DNA from: Chitinophagaceae bacterium
GTDB taxonomy: Bacteria > Bacteroidota > Bacteroidia > Chitinophagales > Chitinophagaceae
Assembly: GCA_025963615.1 (NCBI GenBank)
Contig: JAOQAL010000346.1
Location: 1-7,815, forward strand
Direction: 5' to 3'
Length of the DNA stretch: 7,815 bases
The notes beneath the pieces were generated by a model, which saw only the letters and a program-made list of their open reading frames with translations, was not told the DNA's origin and made no database searches. Positions 1 through 5,944 of this stretch are shown piece by piece (position 1 is the first letter of the stretch; the number at the start of each line of letters is the position of its first letter). The position numbers were made by a program, and so were the translations under genes.

Positions 1-1454
1 GACCGGAAACTTAGTATGCGCTGGTCCGGTTGATTCTTGTAGGTATATCCGAAAGATGTATTCCAGTCCACATTCCAACTATTGCCGATTTTGTGGGCTC
101 CTTCCAGTACCGAATTCACCAGGCCATTGCCAGCCGCTTCACTATTTGCACTTTTAATATAAAAAGGAACGGAAGGATCGATTTCGTAACTGGCCCCGTT
201 TCGGATGCCGGTTGTTTTTATGAAATTGTTATTGAAAAGATTTTTAAGTGATATTTTACTCTTCCGGTAAGAATAGGTAAGATTTAAAAGCCCGGATAAA
301 TTATTTTTTTCATCGTAGTTCGTTGTATTATAATCATAGCGCTGCGTTCTGGTAATTTCATATTCATTTCTTTCCCTTTCAGAAACGCTTCTGCCATTTC
401 CATATCCTAGTGAATAAATATATCCGAATTTACGGCCTTTCGTAAGTAATGATGTATTGCCTCCCGTATACGAAACACTAATTGAAGGAAGACTAAGATT
501 TGCTGGCGTATAGCCATAGGTATTCGGGAATAATTTGGTAACTGATTTTTTAAAATCATCATTCTTTAAGATAAACCCGCTTTTATTCCTGTAATAAGGA
601 CCGGGAATTAATCTGGAATTATCAAAAAAGCCGACTGCATCCAGTGAACCGTCTGGGTAAGACTTATAAAAATTCTTTCCGGTAGTTAAAGAATTGTAAC
701 TAATAGATACTGAAAGCTCACTCAAGCTTTTTGCCGGATAATCTTTTGTAATTACTTTAATAGCTCCTCCGGAAAAATCACCGGGTAAATCAGGCGTTGC
801 GGATTTATAAATGACCAGGTTGTCAACGACCGAAGAAGGAATAATATCAAACGCAAACGCTTTCTTATCTGCTTCTGTGCTTGGAAGAACAGAATTGTTC
901 AATAAGGATACGTTATATCTTTCACTCAATCCACGGATAATAACAAATTTATTGTCCTGCACCGATGCGCCGCTTACCCGCTTCAATACTTCTCCTGTAT
1001 TTTTATCAGGGGATTTCCTGATTATTTCAGCTGAGATACCGTCGGAAATCGAAGAACTGTTCTTTTGTGCAGCGTATAACGAAGCCTGCGCTTCTTTTTT
1101 TAAACTGGCCTTCACCACCAGGCCCTCCAGTTGTTTTGCAGAATGTTCCAGTGAAATATTTAAAACAGGTAATTCGTTATCATTAATTTCAATATCCGCC
1201 AATTGTTTTGGATTAAACCCAACGCTAGATATGGTAATTGAATACTTTTTATTTTTTTCTAACGAAAGAAAAAAACCTCCTTCAACATCCGTCTTCACCC
1301 CGTTGCCTGAACCATTAACAATAATTGAAGCACCCACCACAGGACTTCCATTTTCAATGTCAGTAACTTTGCCTGGGACCTTATATAAAACCTGAGCATT
1401 AGAAATGAATACCAACAAAAGCGTTGATACCAATAAAGGAAGCCTGAAACGCAT
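1..1454 (-). CDS. TonB-dependent outer-membrane receptor, N-terminal part (runs off the left edge)
   Basis: The minus-strand frame is open from an ATG at 1454 to the window edge: 484 codons without a stop. Whole receptors of this class are usually about 800-1000 residues, so the rest of the barrel lies outside. Residues 1-20 form a signal peptide (basic start, Leu/Val-rich core, SNA before Q21). Residues about 27-105 resemble a carboxypeptidase-regulatory-like beta-sandwich. Residues 108-116 (QLEGLVVKA) lie where SusC-like proteins carry their TonB-contact segment. Residues about 125-238 are the plug, with VIIRGLSERYN at 171-181 and DLPGDFSGGAIKVITKD at 222-238. Barrel-like alternating strands rich in Tyr and Asn follow. 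The family imports large or scarce nutrients across the outer membrane using TonB/ExbBD energy. It is divergent from a phosphate permease operon and sits directly behind a Pho-box-like array, so a phosphorus-related substrate is inferred, not shown. No SusD partner is visible. Confidence 0.93.
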   Translation of the reverse strand, partial: MRFRLPLLVSTLLLVFISNAQVLYKVPGKVTDIENGSPVVGASIIVNGSGNGVKTDVEGGFFLSLEKNKKYSITISSVGFNPKQLADIEINDNELPVLNISLEHSAKQLEGLVVKASLKKEAQASLYAAQKNSSSISDGISAEIIRKSPDKNTGEVLKRVSGASVQDNKFVIIRGLSERYNVSLLNNSVLPSTEADKKAFAFDIIPSSVVDNLVIYKSATPDLPGDFSGGAIKVITKDYPAKSLSELSVSISYNSLTTGKNFYKSYPDGSLDAVGFFDNSRLIPGPYYRNKSGFILKNDDFKKSVTKLFPNTYGYTPANLSLPSISVSYTGGNTSLLTKGRKFGYIYSLGYGNGRSVSERERNEYEITRTQRYDYNTTNYDEKNNLSGLLNLTYSYRKSKISLKNLFNNNFIKTTGIRNGASYEIDPSVPFYIKSANSEAAGNGLVNSVLEGAHKIGNSWNVDWNTSFGYTYKNQPDQRILSFR

Positions 1455-1468
1455 GGTTTAATTTTGGA

Positions 1469-1476
1469 CAAAGATG
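1469..1476 (-). promoter_or_regulatory. Candidate -7 element for the TonB-dependent receptor
   Basis: On the minus strand this reads CATCTTTG, one mismatch from the Bacteroidota -7 consensus TAnnTTTG. It lies 14 nt before the receptor ATG, which implies a very short leader. No TTTG is found at the normal -33 distance; that position falls inside the 11-bp repeat array, as expected for an activator-dependent promoter whose upstream element is replaced by an operator. Inference from sequence only. Confidence 0.45.
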
Positions 1477-1480
1477 CCCG

Positions 1481-1546
1481 GGGTAAGTTATCGGTATGTT
1501 ATCCCCAGGTTAAGCAATCATGAACTGAATGTTACCCCAATGTTAA
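1481..1546 (-). promoter_or_regulatory. Pho-box-like operator: six contiguous 11-bp direct repeats
   Basis: Read on the minus strand toward the receptor, six units of exactly 11 bp follow each other. They begin TTAACA (1546), GTAACA (1535), TTCATG (1524), TTAACC (1513), ATAACA (1502) and ATAACT (1491). Five of six carry the TAAC core; the third is degenerate. No matching unit follows on either side. PhoB (E. coli) and PhoP (B. subtilis) bind direct repeats with an 11-bp period, and the B. subtilis hexamer TT(A/C/T)A(C/T)A resembles these units. The array ends 4 bp before the -7-like element, in the position of the -33 region, as at activated promoters. The regulator's identity is inferred; no phoB-like gene is in the window. 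Confidence 0.62.
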
Positions 1547-1593
1547 GCGGAAACGGAACCAGGGAAATTCTGCTGCAAATTACGCCAAGGGTT

Positions 1594-1628
1594 GGTTAAC
1601 AATTAATTAATAACCAGTTCTAATCCCA
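1594..1628 (+). promoter_or_regulatory. Possible operator on the DUF47-pit side (near-palindrome with TTAACA-like units)
   Basis: Units starting at 1596 (TTAACA), 1607 (TTAATA) and 1618 (TTCTAA) are 11 bp apart on the plus strand, similar in style to the array on the receptor side but with only two good units. The same stretch, 1594-1615, is also an 18-of-22 imperfect palindrome bounded by GGTTA and TAACC, so it could instead bind a dimeric repressor-type protein. It lies about 145 bp before the DUF47 start, which is far for direct activation from the proposed -7 element. Confidence 0.3.
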
Positions 1629-1648
1629 TATTGGCGCCCCATTTTATG

Positions 1649-1703
1649 TTACCAAATTATTAAATAGCCATGATATCAATATTAATTTATTATTAATTTT
1701 CTC
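1649..1703 (+). promoter_or_regulatory. AT-rich stretch with loose 11-bp phasing
   Basis: Units beginning TTACCA (1649), TTAAAT (1660), TGATAT (1671), TTAATT (1682) and TTAATT (1693) fall at 11-bp steps. The stretch is very AT-rich, so chance matches are expected. It may be a degenerate operator, a curved or UP-like element, or nothing specific. It is not in phase with the units at 1596-1618. Confidence 0.2.
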
Positions 1704-1732
1704 ATTTGTACCTAAGCGCCAGCCGGTAACGA

Positions 1733-1740
1733 TAACTTCG
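1733..1740 (+). promoter_or_regulatory. Candidate -7 element for the DUF47-pit operon
   Basis: TAACTTCG differs at one position from TAnnTTTG and ends 20 nt before the DUF47 ATG. A TTTG at 1705-1708 could serve as the -33 element, although the 24-nt spacer is a little longer than the usual 19-21 nt. This is the best rightward promoter candidate in the intergenic region. Confidence 0.45.
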
Positions 1741-1760
1741 CAGCCATTAATAAGAAATGT

Positions 1761-2408
1761 ATGGGTCTCAATTCTATTTTAAAGATTTTTCTGCCGAAGG
1801 ACCGGGTCTTTTTCGATTTGTTTGAAACGGTAGCAGGCAATGTTGCGCTGATAGCCCTGAAATTGAAAGAAATGGTTTCAGAAACCGATTTTGACAAGCG
1901 GGCAACTATCCTGGTGCAGATTGAAGACCTGGAACATGTTAATGATGATCTGACACACCGGATATTTACCGAATTGGGAAGAAATTTTATTACGCCATTC
2001 GATCGTGAAGACATCCACTACCTGGCCTCTGCCTTAGATGATATTGCCGATTATGTTTACGCTTCAGCAAAAAAAATAAACTTCTACCGGGTTAATCCTA
2101 ATGATATAGGAATAAAAAAATTAGCCGAAATGATTGAGCAGGGAGCCCTGCACGTCAGTAAAGCCGTTATAGAACTGCGTAATATGAAAAATATGCGGCA
2201 GATAACCGAAGCGTTGGTAAAAATCAACAGTATGGAAAACCAGGCTGACGATATATTTGATATGAGTATTGAAAGACTGTTCGCTACCGAACCCGACGCT
2301 AAAGAAGTGATTAAAAAAAGAGAGATCTACCAGGTAATGGAAATTGCTACCGATAAATGTGAAGATGCCGGCAATGTGATAGAGTCTATTATCATTAAAT
2401 ACGCTTGA
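1761..2408 (+). CDS. DUF47 family PhoU-like protein, partner of the Pit phosphate permease
   Basis: A 215-residue soluble protein without signal peptide or membrane segments, predicted to be all-helical like PhoU. Acidic, probably metal-binding helix motifs are spread as in the family: E58 and D62 in LEHVNDD, D84 with D93/D94/D97 in the DREDIHYLASALDDIAD stretch (81-97), E159 with D163/D164 in MENQADD, and E194/D198/D202 near the C-terminus. Length matches the usual 205-220 residues. Proteins of this family sit beside PiT permeases in many bacteria and are thought to modulate phosphate uptake, but the biochemical role is not settled. The gene lies 74 bp upstream of pit on the same strand, so the two are probably co-transcribed. 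There is no strong Shine-Dalgarno. The start at MGLNSILKIFLPKDR fits the normal family N-terminus. Confidence 0.93.
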   Translation: MGLNSILKIFLPKDRVFFDLFETVAGNVALIALKLKEMVSETDFDKRATILVQIEDLEHVNDDLTHRIFTELGRNFITPFDREDIHYLASALDDIADYVYASAKKINFYRVNPNDIGIKKLAEMIEQGALHVSKAVIELRNMKNMRQITEALVKINSMENQADDIFDMSIERLFATEPDAKEVIKKREIYQVMEIATDKCEDAGNVIESIIIKYA

Positions 2409-2409
2409 C

Positions 2410-2454
2410 AAATTTGAAAATCATTTACATCCTCCCGCTTTCATTTTCAAATTT
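2410..2454. repeat. AT-rich inverted repeat between the DUF47 gene and pit
   Basis: A perfect 12-bp stem, AAATTTGAAAAT at 2410-2421 and its complement at 2443-2454, encloses a 21-nt loop rich in C and T. A related 12-mer (CATTTCCAAATT, 2466-2477) repeats the motif at 2442-2453 with one change, just before the pit start. There is no run of T suited to an intrinsic terminator and the stem is nearly all A-T. It may modulate the mRNA between the two genes or be a remnant of an AT-rich intergenic repeat family. Confidence 0.5.
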
Positions 2455-2482
2455 TCATATCTATTCATTTCCAAATTAGATT

Positions 2483-3682
2483 ATGACAGCTTTCCTCATA
2501 ACAATTATCGTCCTCGCTTTAATATTTGATTATATCAATGGCTTCCATGATGCTGCTAACTCCATTGCCACGGTTGTTTCTACCAAAGTATTGACTCCCT
2601 TCCAGGCCGTATTATGGGCCGCATTATTTAATTTCTTAGCATTCTTTATTTTCAAGGACCATGGCGTAGCCAACACCATCGCAAAAACGGTAAAAACGGA
2701 TTTTATCACCCTGCCGGTTATTTTTTCAGGGTTAATCGCGGCCATAGCGTGGAATTTATTAACCTGGTGGTTCGGAATTCCATCTTCTTCGTCCCATACA
2801 TTAATAGGTGGTTTTGCAGGAGCAGCCATTGCACATGCGGGCACTTTTGCTGCAATAGATTCTGCCCCCGTAATAAAAACGGTAGCTTTTATTTTCCTGG
2901 CCCCGTTGGTAGGAATGATAATGGCATTTATCATTTCAGTCTGGTTTATTAATTCTTTCCAAAAAGGGTTCGGGCCAAAATTATTTTCATCCATAATAAT
3001 CATACTGGTTCTTGTATTTTTATATACTACACTCGAACTGGATCCTGACAAATTAAAGTCACATTACCACTCGTATTTTCTCAAAGTATTTTTTTATTCT
3101 AAAAACTTTAAGTGGATTTTATTAGCGCTCATTTTACTTATCATGGCTATTTTTTCACTATTCCTGAGCAATCTTAATTCGCATCGGGCCAATGCCTGGT
3201 TCAAAAGATTACAATTGGTTTCTTCAGGAGCTTTCAGCCTGGGCCATGGAGGCAATGACGCTCAAAAAGTAATGGGCATCATAACCGCCGCCCTGATTGC
3301 CAGCGGTACCATCCAAAACTTTGACCAAATGCCTGTATGGGTTCCACTTGCCTGTTACTCAGCCATAGCTTTTGGTACGATGAGTGGCGGCTGGAAGATC
3401 ATTAAAACCATGGGAACCAGGATCACTAAAGTAACTCCCTTTGAAGGCGTTGCCGCGGAAACTGCCGGGGCCATTACCCTATTTATTACAGAAAATCTGA
3501 AAATTCCTGTCAGTACCACCCATACCATCACCGGCGCCATTATTGGAGTTGGCGCTACCAAACGCCTATCCGCTGTGCGATGGGGGGTTACGGTTAACCT
3601 TCTTTGGGCCTGGATATTAACAATCCCAGTGAGCGGTTTACTTGCCGCCGGTGTATATAAAATCGTTAGTCTTTTTCTTTGA
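2483..3682 (+). CDS. pit: PiT-family inorganic phosphate permease
   Basis: A 399-residue polytopic inner-membrane protein. PiT proteins carry phosphate, generally as a metal-phosphate complex, by symport with H+ or Na+. The two inverted family signatures are present: GFHDAANSIAT at 20-30 in the first helix and GAFSLGHGGNDAQK at 249-262. Each half has its second conserved loop, SSSSHTLIGGFAGA at 101-114 and VSTTHTITGAIIGVG at 343-357. The central region, about 183-245, has a short polar stretch (DPDKLKSHYHSY), an extra hydrophobic segment at 210-229, and a basic cytoplasmic-looking stretch before the second signature. No signature residue is missing. The gene follows the DUF47 gene by 74 bp, the classic pair. 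Whether the H+ or Na+ form applies cannot be told from sequence. Confidence 0.96.
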   Translation: MTAFLITIIVLALIFDYINGFHDAANSIATVVSTKVLTPFQAVLWAALFNFLAFFIFKDHGVANTIAKTVKTDFITLPVIFSGLIAAIAWNLLTWWFGIPSSSSHTLIGGFAGAAIAHAGTFAAIDSAPVIKTVAFIFLAPLVGMIMAFIISVWFINSFQKGFGPKLFSSIIIILVLVFLYTTLELDPDKLKSHYHSYFLKVFFYSKNFKWILLALILLIMAIFSLFLSNLNSHRANAWFKRLQLVSSGAFSLGHGGNDAQKVMGIITAALIASGTIQNFDQMPVWVPLACYSAIAFGTMSGGWKIIKTMGTRITKVTPFEGVAAETAGAITLFITENLKIPVSTTHTITGAIIGVGATKRLSAVRWGVTVNLLWAWILTIPVSGLLAAGVYKIVSLFL

Positions 3683-3709
3683 TTTTTTTTCCGCACTTTT
3701 GCCATTAAT

Positions 3710-3717
3710 TAACTTTG
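3710..3717 (+). promoter_or_regulatory. Candidate -7 element for galE
   Basis: TAACTTTG matches TAnnTTTG exactly and ends only 7 nt before the galE ATG, so transcription would begin within a few bases of the start codon. No clear -33 element is seen at the usual distance; the upstream sequence is a T-run. A second TTTTG sits at 3697-3701. The element implies that galE can be transcribed separately from pit. Confidence 0.5.
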
Positions 3718-3724
3718 TATAAGA

Positions 3725-4780
3725 ATGGCAAAAATCTTAGTTACCGGGGGATGCGGATATATTGGTGCCCATACCATTATTGACCTGATCGAAAACGGCT
3801 TTGAAGTGATTTCTGTAGACGATAATTCAAGGTCCAATTCCAGGATCCTGGAAGGCGTTGAACGGATAACTGGTAAAAAAATAAAAAATTACAAAGTTGA
3901 TCTTTGTGATTTTGACGACACCTTTGCCATCTTTCAGGAAAATGAGGATATACTTGGCATTATTCATTTTGCAGCTTATAAATCAGTGAACGAATCGGTT
4001 GAAAAGCCGTTGATGTATTTCGAAAACAATCTTAATTCCCTGATTAATATTTTGAAATGCGCCCAGGAATTTAAAATACCCTGGTTTGTTTTTTCGTCTT
4101 CCTGCACTGTTTATGGCAATCCTGACCAGATACCTGTAACAGAACTTACTCCGCCAAAACCTGCGGAATCTCCGTATGGCTATACCAAGCAAATGGGCGA
4201 GCAAATTGTAAATGAATTTTCTAAAAGCTTTCCTACCCAATGTATTTTATTGCGCTATTTCAACCCGGTTGGTGCCCATCCTTCCGCTATAATAGGCGAA
4301 TTACCAATTGGAACACCTCAAAACCTGGTGCCAGCCATTACACAAACAGCGATTGGAAAAATTCCAAAAATGATTGTTTACGGCAATGATTATGATACCA
4401 GGGATGGCTCTTGCCTGCGCGATTTTATACATGTCTCCGATATTGCCAGTGCGCATACATTGGCTATAAAATATCTTGAAAGTGCAGTAACTGATGTCCG
4501 GTGCCAGGTCTTTAATCTGGGTTCAGGAAACGGGGTTACTGTACTGGAAGCCATCAAAGCCTTTGAAAAAGTAAGCGGCGTAAAATTAAACTATGAAATT
4601 GGTCCCCGCAGGCCTGGCGATGTAATAGCTATTTATGCCAATAATGATTTTGCAAGAAAAGTCTTGGGTTGGAATCCTGAATATTCTTTGGAGGAAATGA
4701 TGGCTACTGCCTGGGAATGGGAACAACGCCTGAAAGCAGACGACACTATTTTTACAGGGAAACCCAAGGAATTGAACTAG
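3725..4780 (+). CDS. galE: UDP-glucose 4-epimerase
   Basis: A 351-residue cytoplasmic extended short-chain dehydrogenase/reductase that interconverts UDP-glucose and UDP-galactose with bound NAD+. It feeds the Leloir pathway and envelope polysaccharide synthesis. The NAD-binding loop TGGCGYIG is at 7-14. The HFAAYKSV segment is at 81-88. SSSCTVYG at 124-131 supplies the catalytic Ser (S126 by comparison with S124 of E. coli), and Y151/K155 in SPYGYTK form the catalytic YxxxK. The sugar-nucleotide-binding end has RRPGD at 295-299. Length is slightly above the 338 residues of E. coli. The residue equivalent to E. coli Tyr299 / human Cys307, which tunes acceptance of N-acetylated sugars, appears to be I303. 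The gene starts 42 bp after pit and has its own -7 element. Confidence 0.95.
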   Translation: MAKILVTGGCGYIGAHTIIDLIENGFEVISVDDNSRSNSRILEGVERITGKKIKNYKVDLCDFDDTFAIFQENEDILGIIHFAAYKSVNESVEKPLMYFENNLNSLINILKCAQEFKIPWFVFSSSCTVYGNPDQIPVTELTPPKPAESPYGYTKQMGEQIVNEFSKSFPTQCILLRYFNPVGAHPSAIIGELPIGTPQNLVPAITQTAIGKIPKMIVYGNDYDTRDGSCLRDFIHVSDIASAHTLAIKYLESAVTDVRCQVFNLGSGNGVTVLEAIKAFEKVSGVKLNYEIGPRRPGDVIAIYANNDFARKVLGWNPEYSLEEMMATAWEWEQRLKADDTIFTGKPKELN

Positions 4781-4831
4781 ATGCTGGATCCACTAGATAC
4801 TGGATATTAGATATTGGATGCTGGATACTCT
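4781..4831. repeat. 7-bp tandem repeat (minisatellite-like) between galE and the transketolase gene
   Basis: Immediately after the galE stop, heptamers of the form ATRYTRG follow one another: ATGCTGG (4781), a 9-bp variant (4788-4796), ATACTGG (4797), ATATTAG (4804), ATATTGG (4811), ATGCTGG (4818) and a decayed ATACTCT (4825). Five heptamers in a row keep exact 7-bp register. It contains no reading frame of interest. It occupies the place where the -33 region of the next promoter should be, which suggests the repeat tolerates, or contributes to, promoter function. Confidence 0.7.
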
Positions 4832-4839
4832 TAGTTTCT

Positions 4840-4847
4840 TACTTTTG
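4840..4847 (+). promoter_or_regulatory. Candidate -7 element for the transketolase subunit gene
   Basis: TACTTTTG is an exact match to TAnnTTTG and ends 20 nt before the ATG at 4868. The closest -33-like TTG (4814-4816) lies inside the heptamer repeat, with a 23-nt spacer. Inferred from sequence only. Confidence 0.5.
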
Positions 4848-4867
4848 CCCCTCTAATTTTTAATTAC

Positions 4868-5827
4868 ATGCTAAAGGATATTCAATCAACCGGTAATAAG
4901 GATACAAGAAGCGGTTTTGGTGATGGTATAGTAGAAGTTGCAAGAAAAAATTCAAATATTGTTGCGCTTACGGCTGACCTCGCAGGTTCGCTCAAACTAC
5001 AGCAATTTATCAAAGAATTTCCTGAAAGATTTGTTCAATGTGGTATTGCAGAAGCCAATATGATAGGGATCGCGGCTGGTCTTACCATTGGGGGCAAAAT
5101 ACCCTATACAACAACATTCGCTAACTTTTCTACAGGCCGTGTGTATGATCAGATACGCCAAAGCGTAGCTTATAGCGGCAAAAATGTAAAAATTTGCGCT
5201 TCACATGCTGGTCTTACGCTGGGGGAAGATGGCGCCACCCATCAAATACTGGAAGATATTGGGTTAATGAAAATGCTCCCGGGAATGACTGTCATCGTTC
5301 CCTGCGATTATAATCAAACCAAAGCTGCCACTATGGCAATTGCTGATTATACCGGCCCGGTTTATTTGCGTTTTGGCCGCCCTGTTTGGCCCATTTTTAC
5401 CAAGACAGAAGATTTTGTAATTGGCAAGGCCCAGCAATTTTCTGAAGGAACCGATGTTTCTATTTTTGCCTGCGGTCATATGGTATGGAACGCCATCCAG
5501 GCAGGTCTAATACTGGAAGAAAAAGGCCTTAGTGTGGAAGTCATAAATATTCACACCGTTAAACCTATTGACGAAGAGGCGATTATCGCCTCAGTTAGCA
5601 AAACAAGATGTGCGGTAACCGTGGAAGAGCATAATATCATAGGCGGAATGGGTGACGCGGTCGCACAGGTAACCGCTAAAAATATTCCTATACCAATAGA
5701 ATACGTAGGCACTAAAGATACCTTTGGCGAGAGCGGCGTACCTAAAGACTTGCTGAAAAAATATGGATTGGATATACCGGATATTGTGGCAGCAGCTGAA
5801 AAAGTAGTAGCAAGGAAAAAAGTTTAG
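4868..5827 (+). CDS. Transketolase family protein, C-terminal subunit of a split transketolase
   Basis: A 319-residue protein covering the pyrimidine-binding and C-terminal domains of transketolase, which moves two-carbon ketol units between sugar phosphates with thiamine diphosphate. The pyrimidine domain spans about 12-175 and holds the activating Glu (E62 in GIAEANMIGIAAGL) and the GEDGATHQ motif (119-126) with its conserved His. The C-terminal domain holds VEEHNIIGGMGDAV (252-265) and DTFGESG (284-290). The N-terminal diphosphate/Mg2+-binding half (about 270-290 residues, GDG...N motif) is absent. In many bacteria that half is a separate gene directly upstream; here galE occupies that place, so the partner must be encoded elsewhere. 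A fragment of a broken full-length gene is unlikely, because the start is clean, the length is normal for the subunit, and a promoter and a terminator bracket it. Confidence 0.9.
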   Translation: MLKDIQSTGNKDTRSGFGDGIVEVARKNSNIVALTADLAGSLKLQQFIKEFPERFVQCGIAEANMIGIAAGLTIGGKIPYTTTFANFSTGRVYDQIRQSVAYSGKNVKICASHAGLTLGEDGATHQILEDIGLMKMLPGMTVIVPCDYNQTKAATMAIADYTGPVYLRFGRPVWPIFTKTEDFVIGKAQQFSEGTDVSIFACGHMVWNAIQAGLILEEKGLSVEVINIHTVKPIDEEAIIASVSKTRCAVTVEEHNIIGGMGDAVAQVTAKNIPIPIEYVGTKDTFGESGVPKDLLKKYGLDIPDIVAAAEKVVARKKV

Positions 5828-5846
5828 TAAAATATTATACGATTTG

Positions 5847-5881
5847 AGCAGGTTCAGTTAGAAATTGAACCTGCTTTTTTT
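5847..5881 (+). terminator. Strong intrinsic terminator after the transketolase gene
   Basis: A perfect 10-bp stem (AGCAGGTTCA at 5847-5856 with its complement at 5866-5875) and a 9-nt loop are followed by seven T residues (5875-5881). It lies 20 nt past the stop codon and separates the metabolic genes from the sigma-factor cassette. The A-run needed for efficient leftward termination is not evident. Confidence 0.9.
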
Positions 5882-5924
5882 ATATTTATGGTGATTTTAT
5901 AATCAATCGGTTAATTATCCGTTC

Positions 5925-5932
5925 TAGATGTG
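5925..5932 (+). promoter_or_regulatory. Candidate -7 element for the sigma-factor operon
   Basis: TAGATGTG is one mismatch from TAnnTTTG and ends 12 nt before the ATG at 5945. It overlaps the possible upstream GTG start at 5930, which favours the ATG. No convincing -33 element was found, so this call is tentative. An autoregulated promoter with a different consensus is equally possible. Confidence 0.3.
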
Positions 5933-5944
5933 CAAAACCACAAA

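Larger units (their letters stand above)
1455..1760. other. Divergent intergenic control region (306 bp)
   Basis: No gene is supported here. The region separates the leftward receptor from the rightward DUF47-pit operon, so it must hold both promoters. The receptor side carries the six-unit 11-bp array and a -7-like element. The permease side carries a near-palindrome with TTAACA-like units, then an AT-rich stretch with loose 11-bp phasing, then a -7-like element. The part at 1551-1593 shows nothing recognisable. Confidence 0.8.

Noticed and set aside
30..251. A 73-codon plus-strand frame at the left edge
   Set aside because: Antisense to barrel strands of the receptor; no ribosome site, promoter or motif supports it.
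811..1395. A 194-codon open frame on the plus strand
   Set aside because: It lies antisense to the plug and N-terminal domain of the TonB-dependent receptor, whose protein motifs are unmistakable; the plus-strand translation has low-complexity Ser/Leu composition and no recognisable motif.
1726..1736. GTAAC and ATAAC pair near the DUF47 start as extra Pho-box units
   Set aside because: The two cores are 6 bp apart, not 11, so they do not fit the phasing of the main array.
2530..3051. A 173-codon open frame on the minus strand
   Set aside because: It is the mirror of the pit gene; the plus-strand protein carries both PiT signatures and the antisense product shows no domain.
3671..3690. T-rich run after pit as an intrinsic terminator
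   Set aside because: No GC-rich hairpin directly precedes the T-run; the nearest GCGG/CCGC pairing is well inside the pit coding region.
3355..3705. A 116-codon minus-strand frame over the end of pit
   Set aside because: Antisense to conserved PiT sequence, with a very basic composition typical of a spurious frame.
5930..5944. GTG start for the sigma factor, five residues longer
   Set aside because: Possible, but it overlaps the candidate -7 element, and the ATG at 5945 gives a more typical N-terminus; kept as an alternative.
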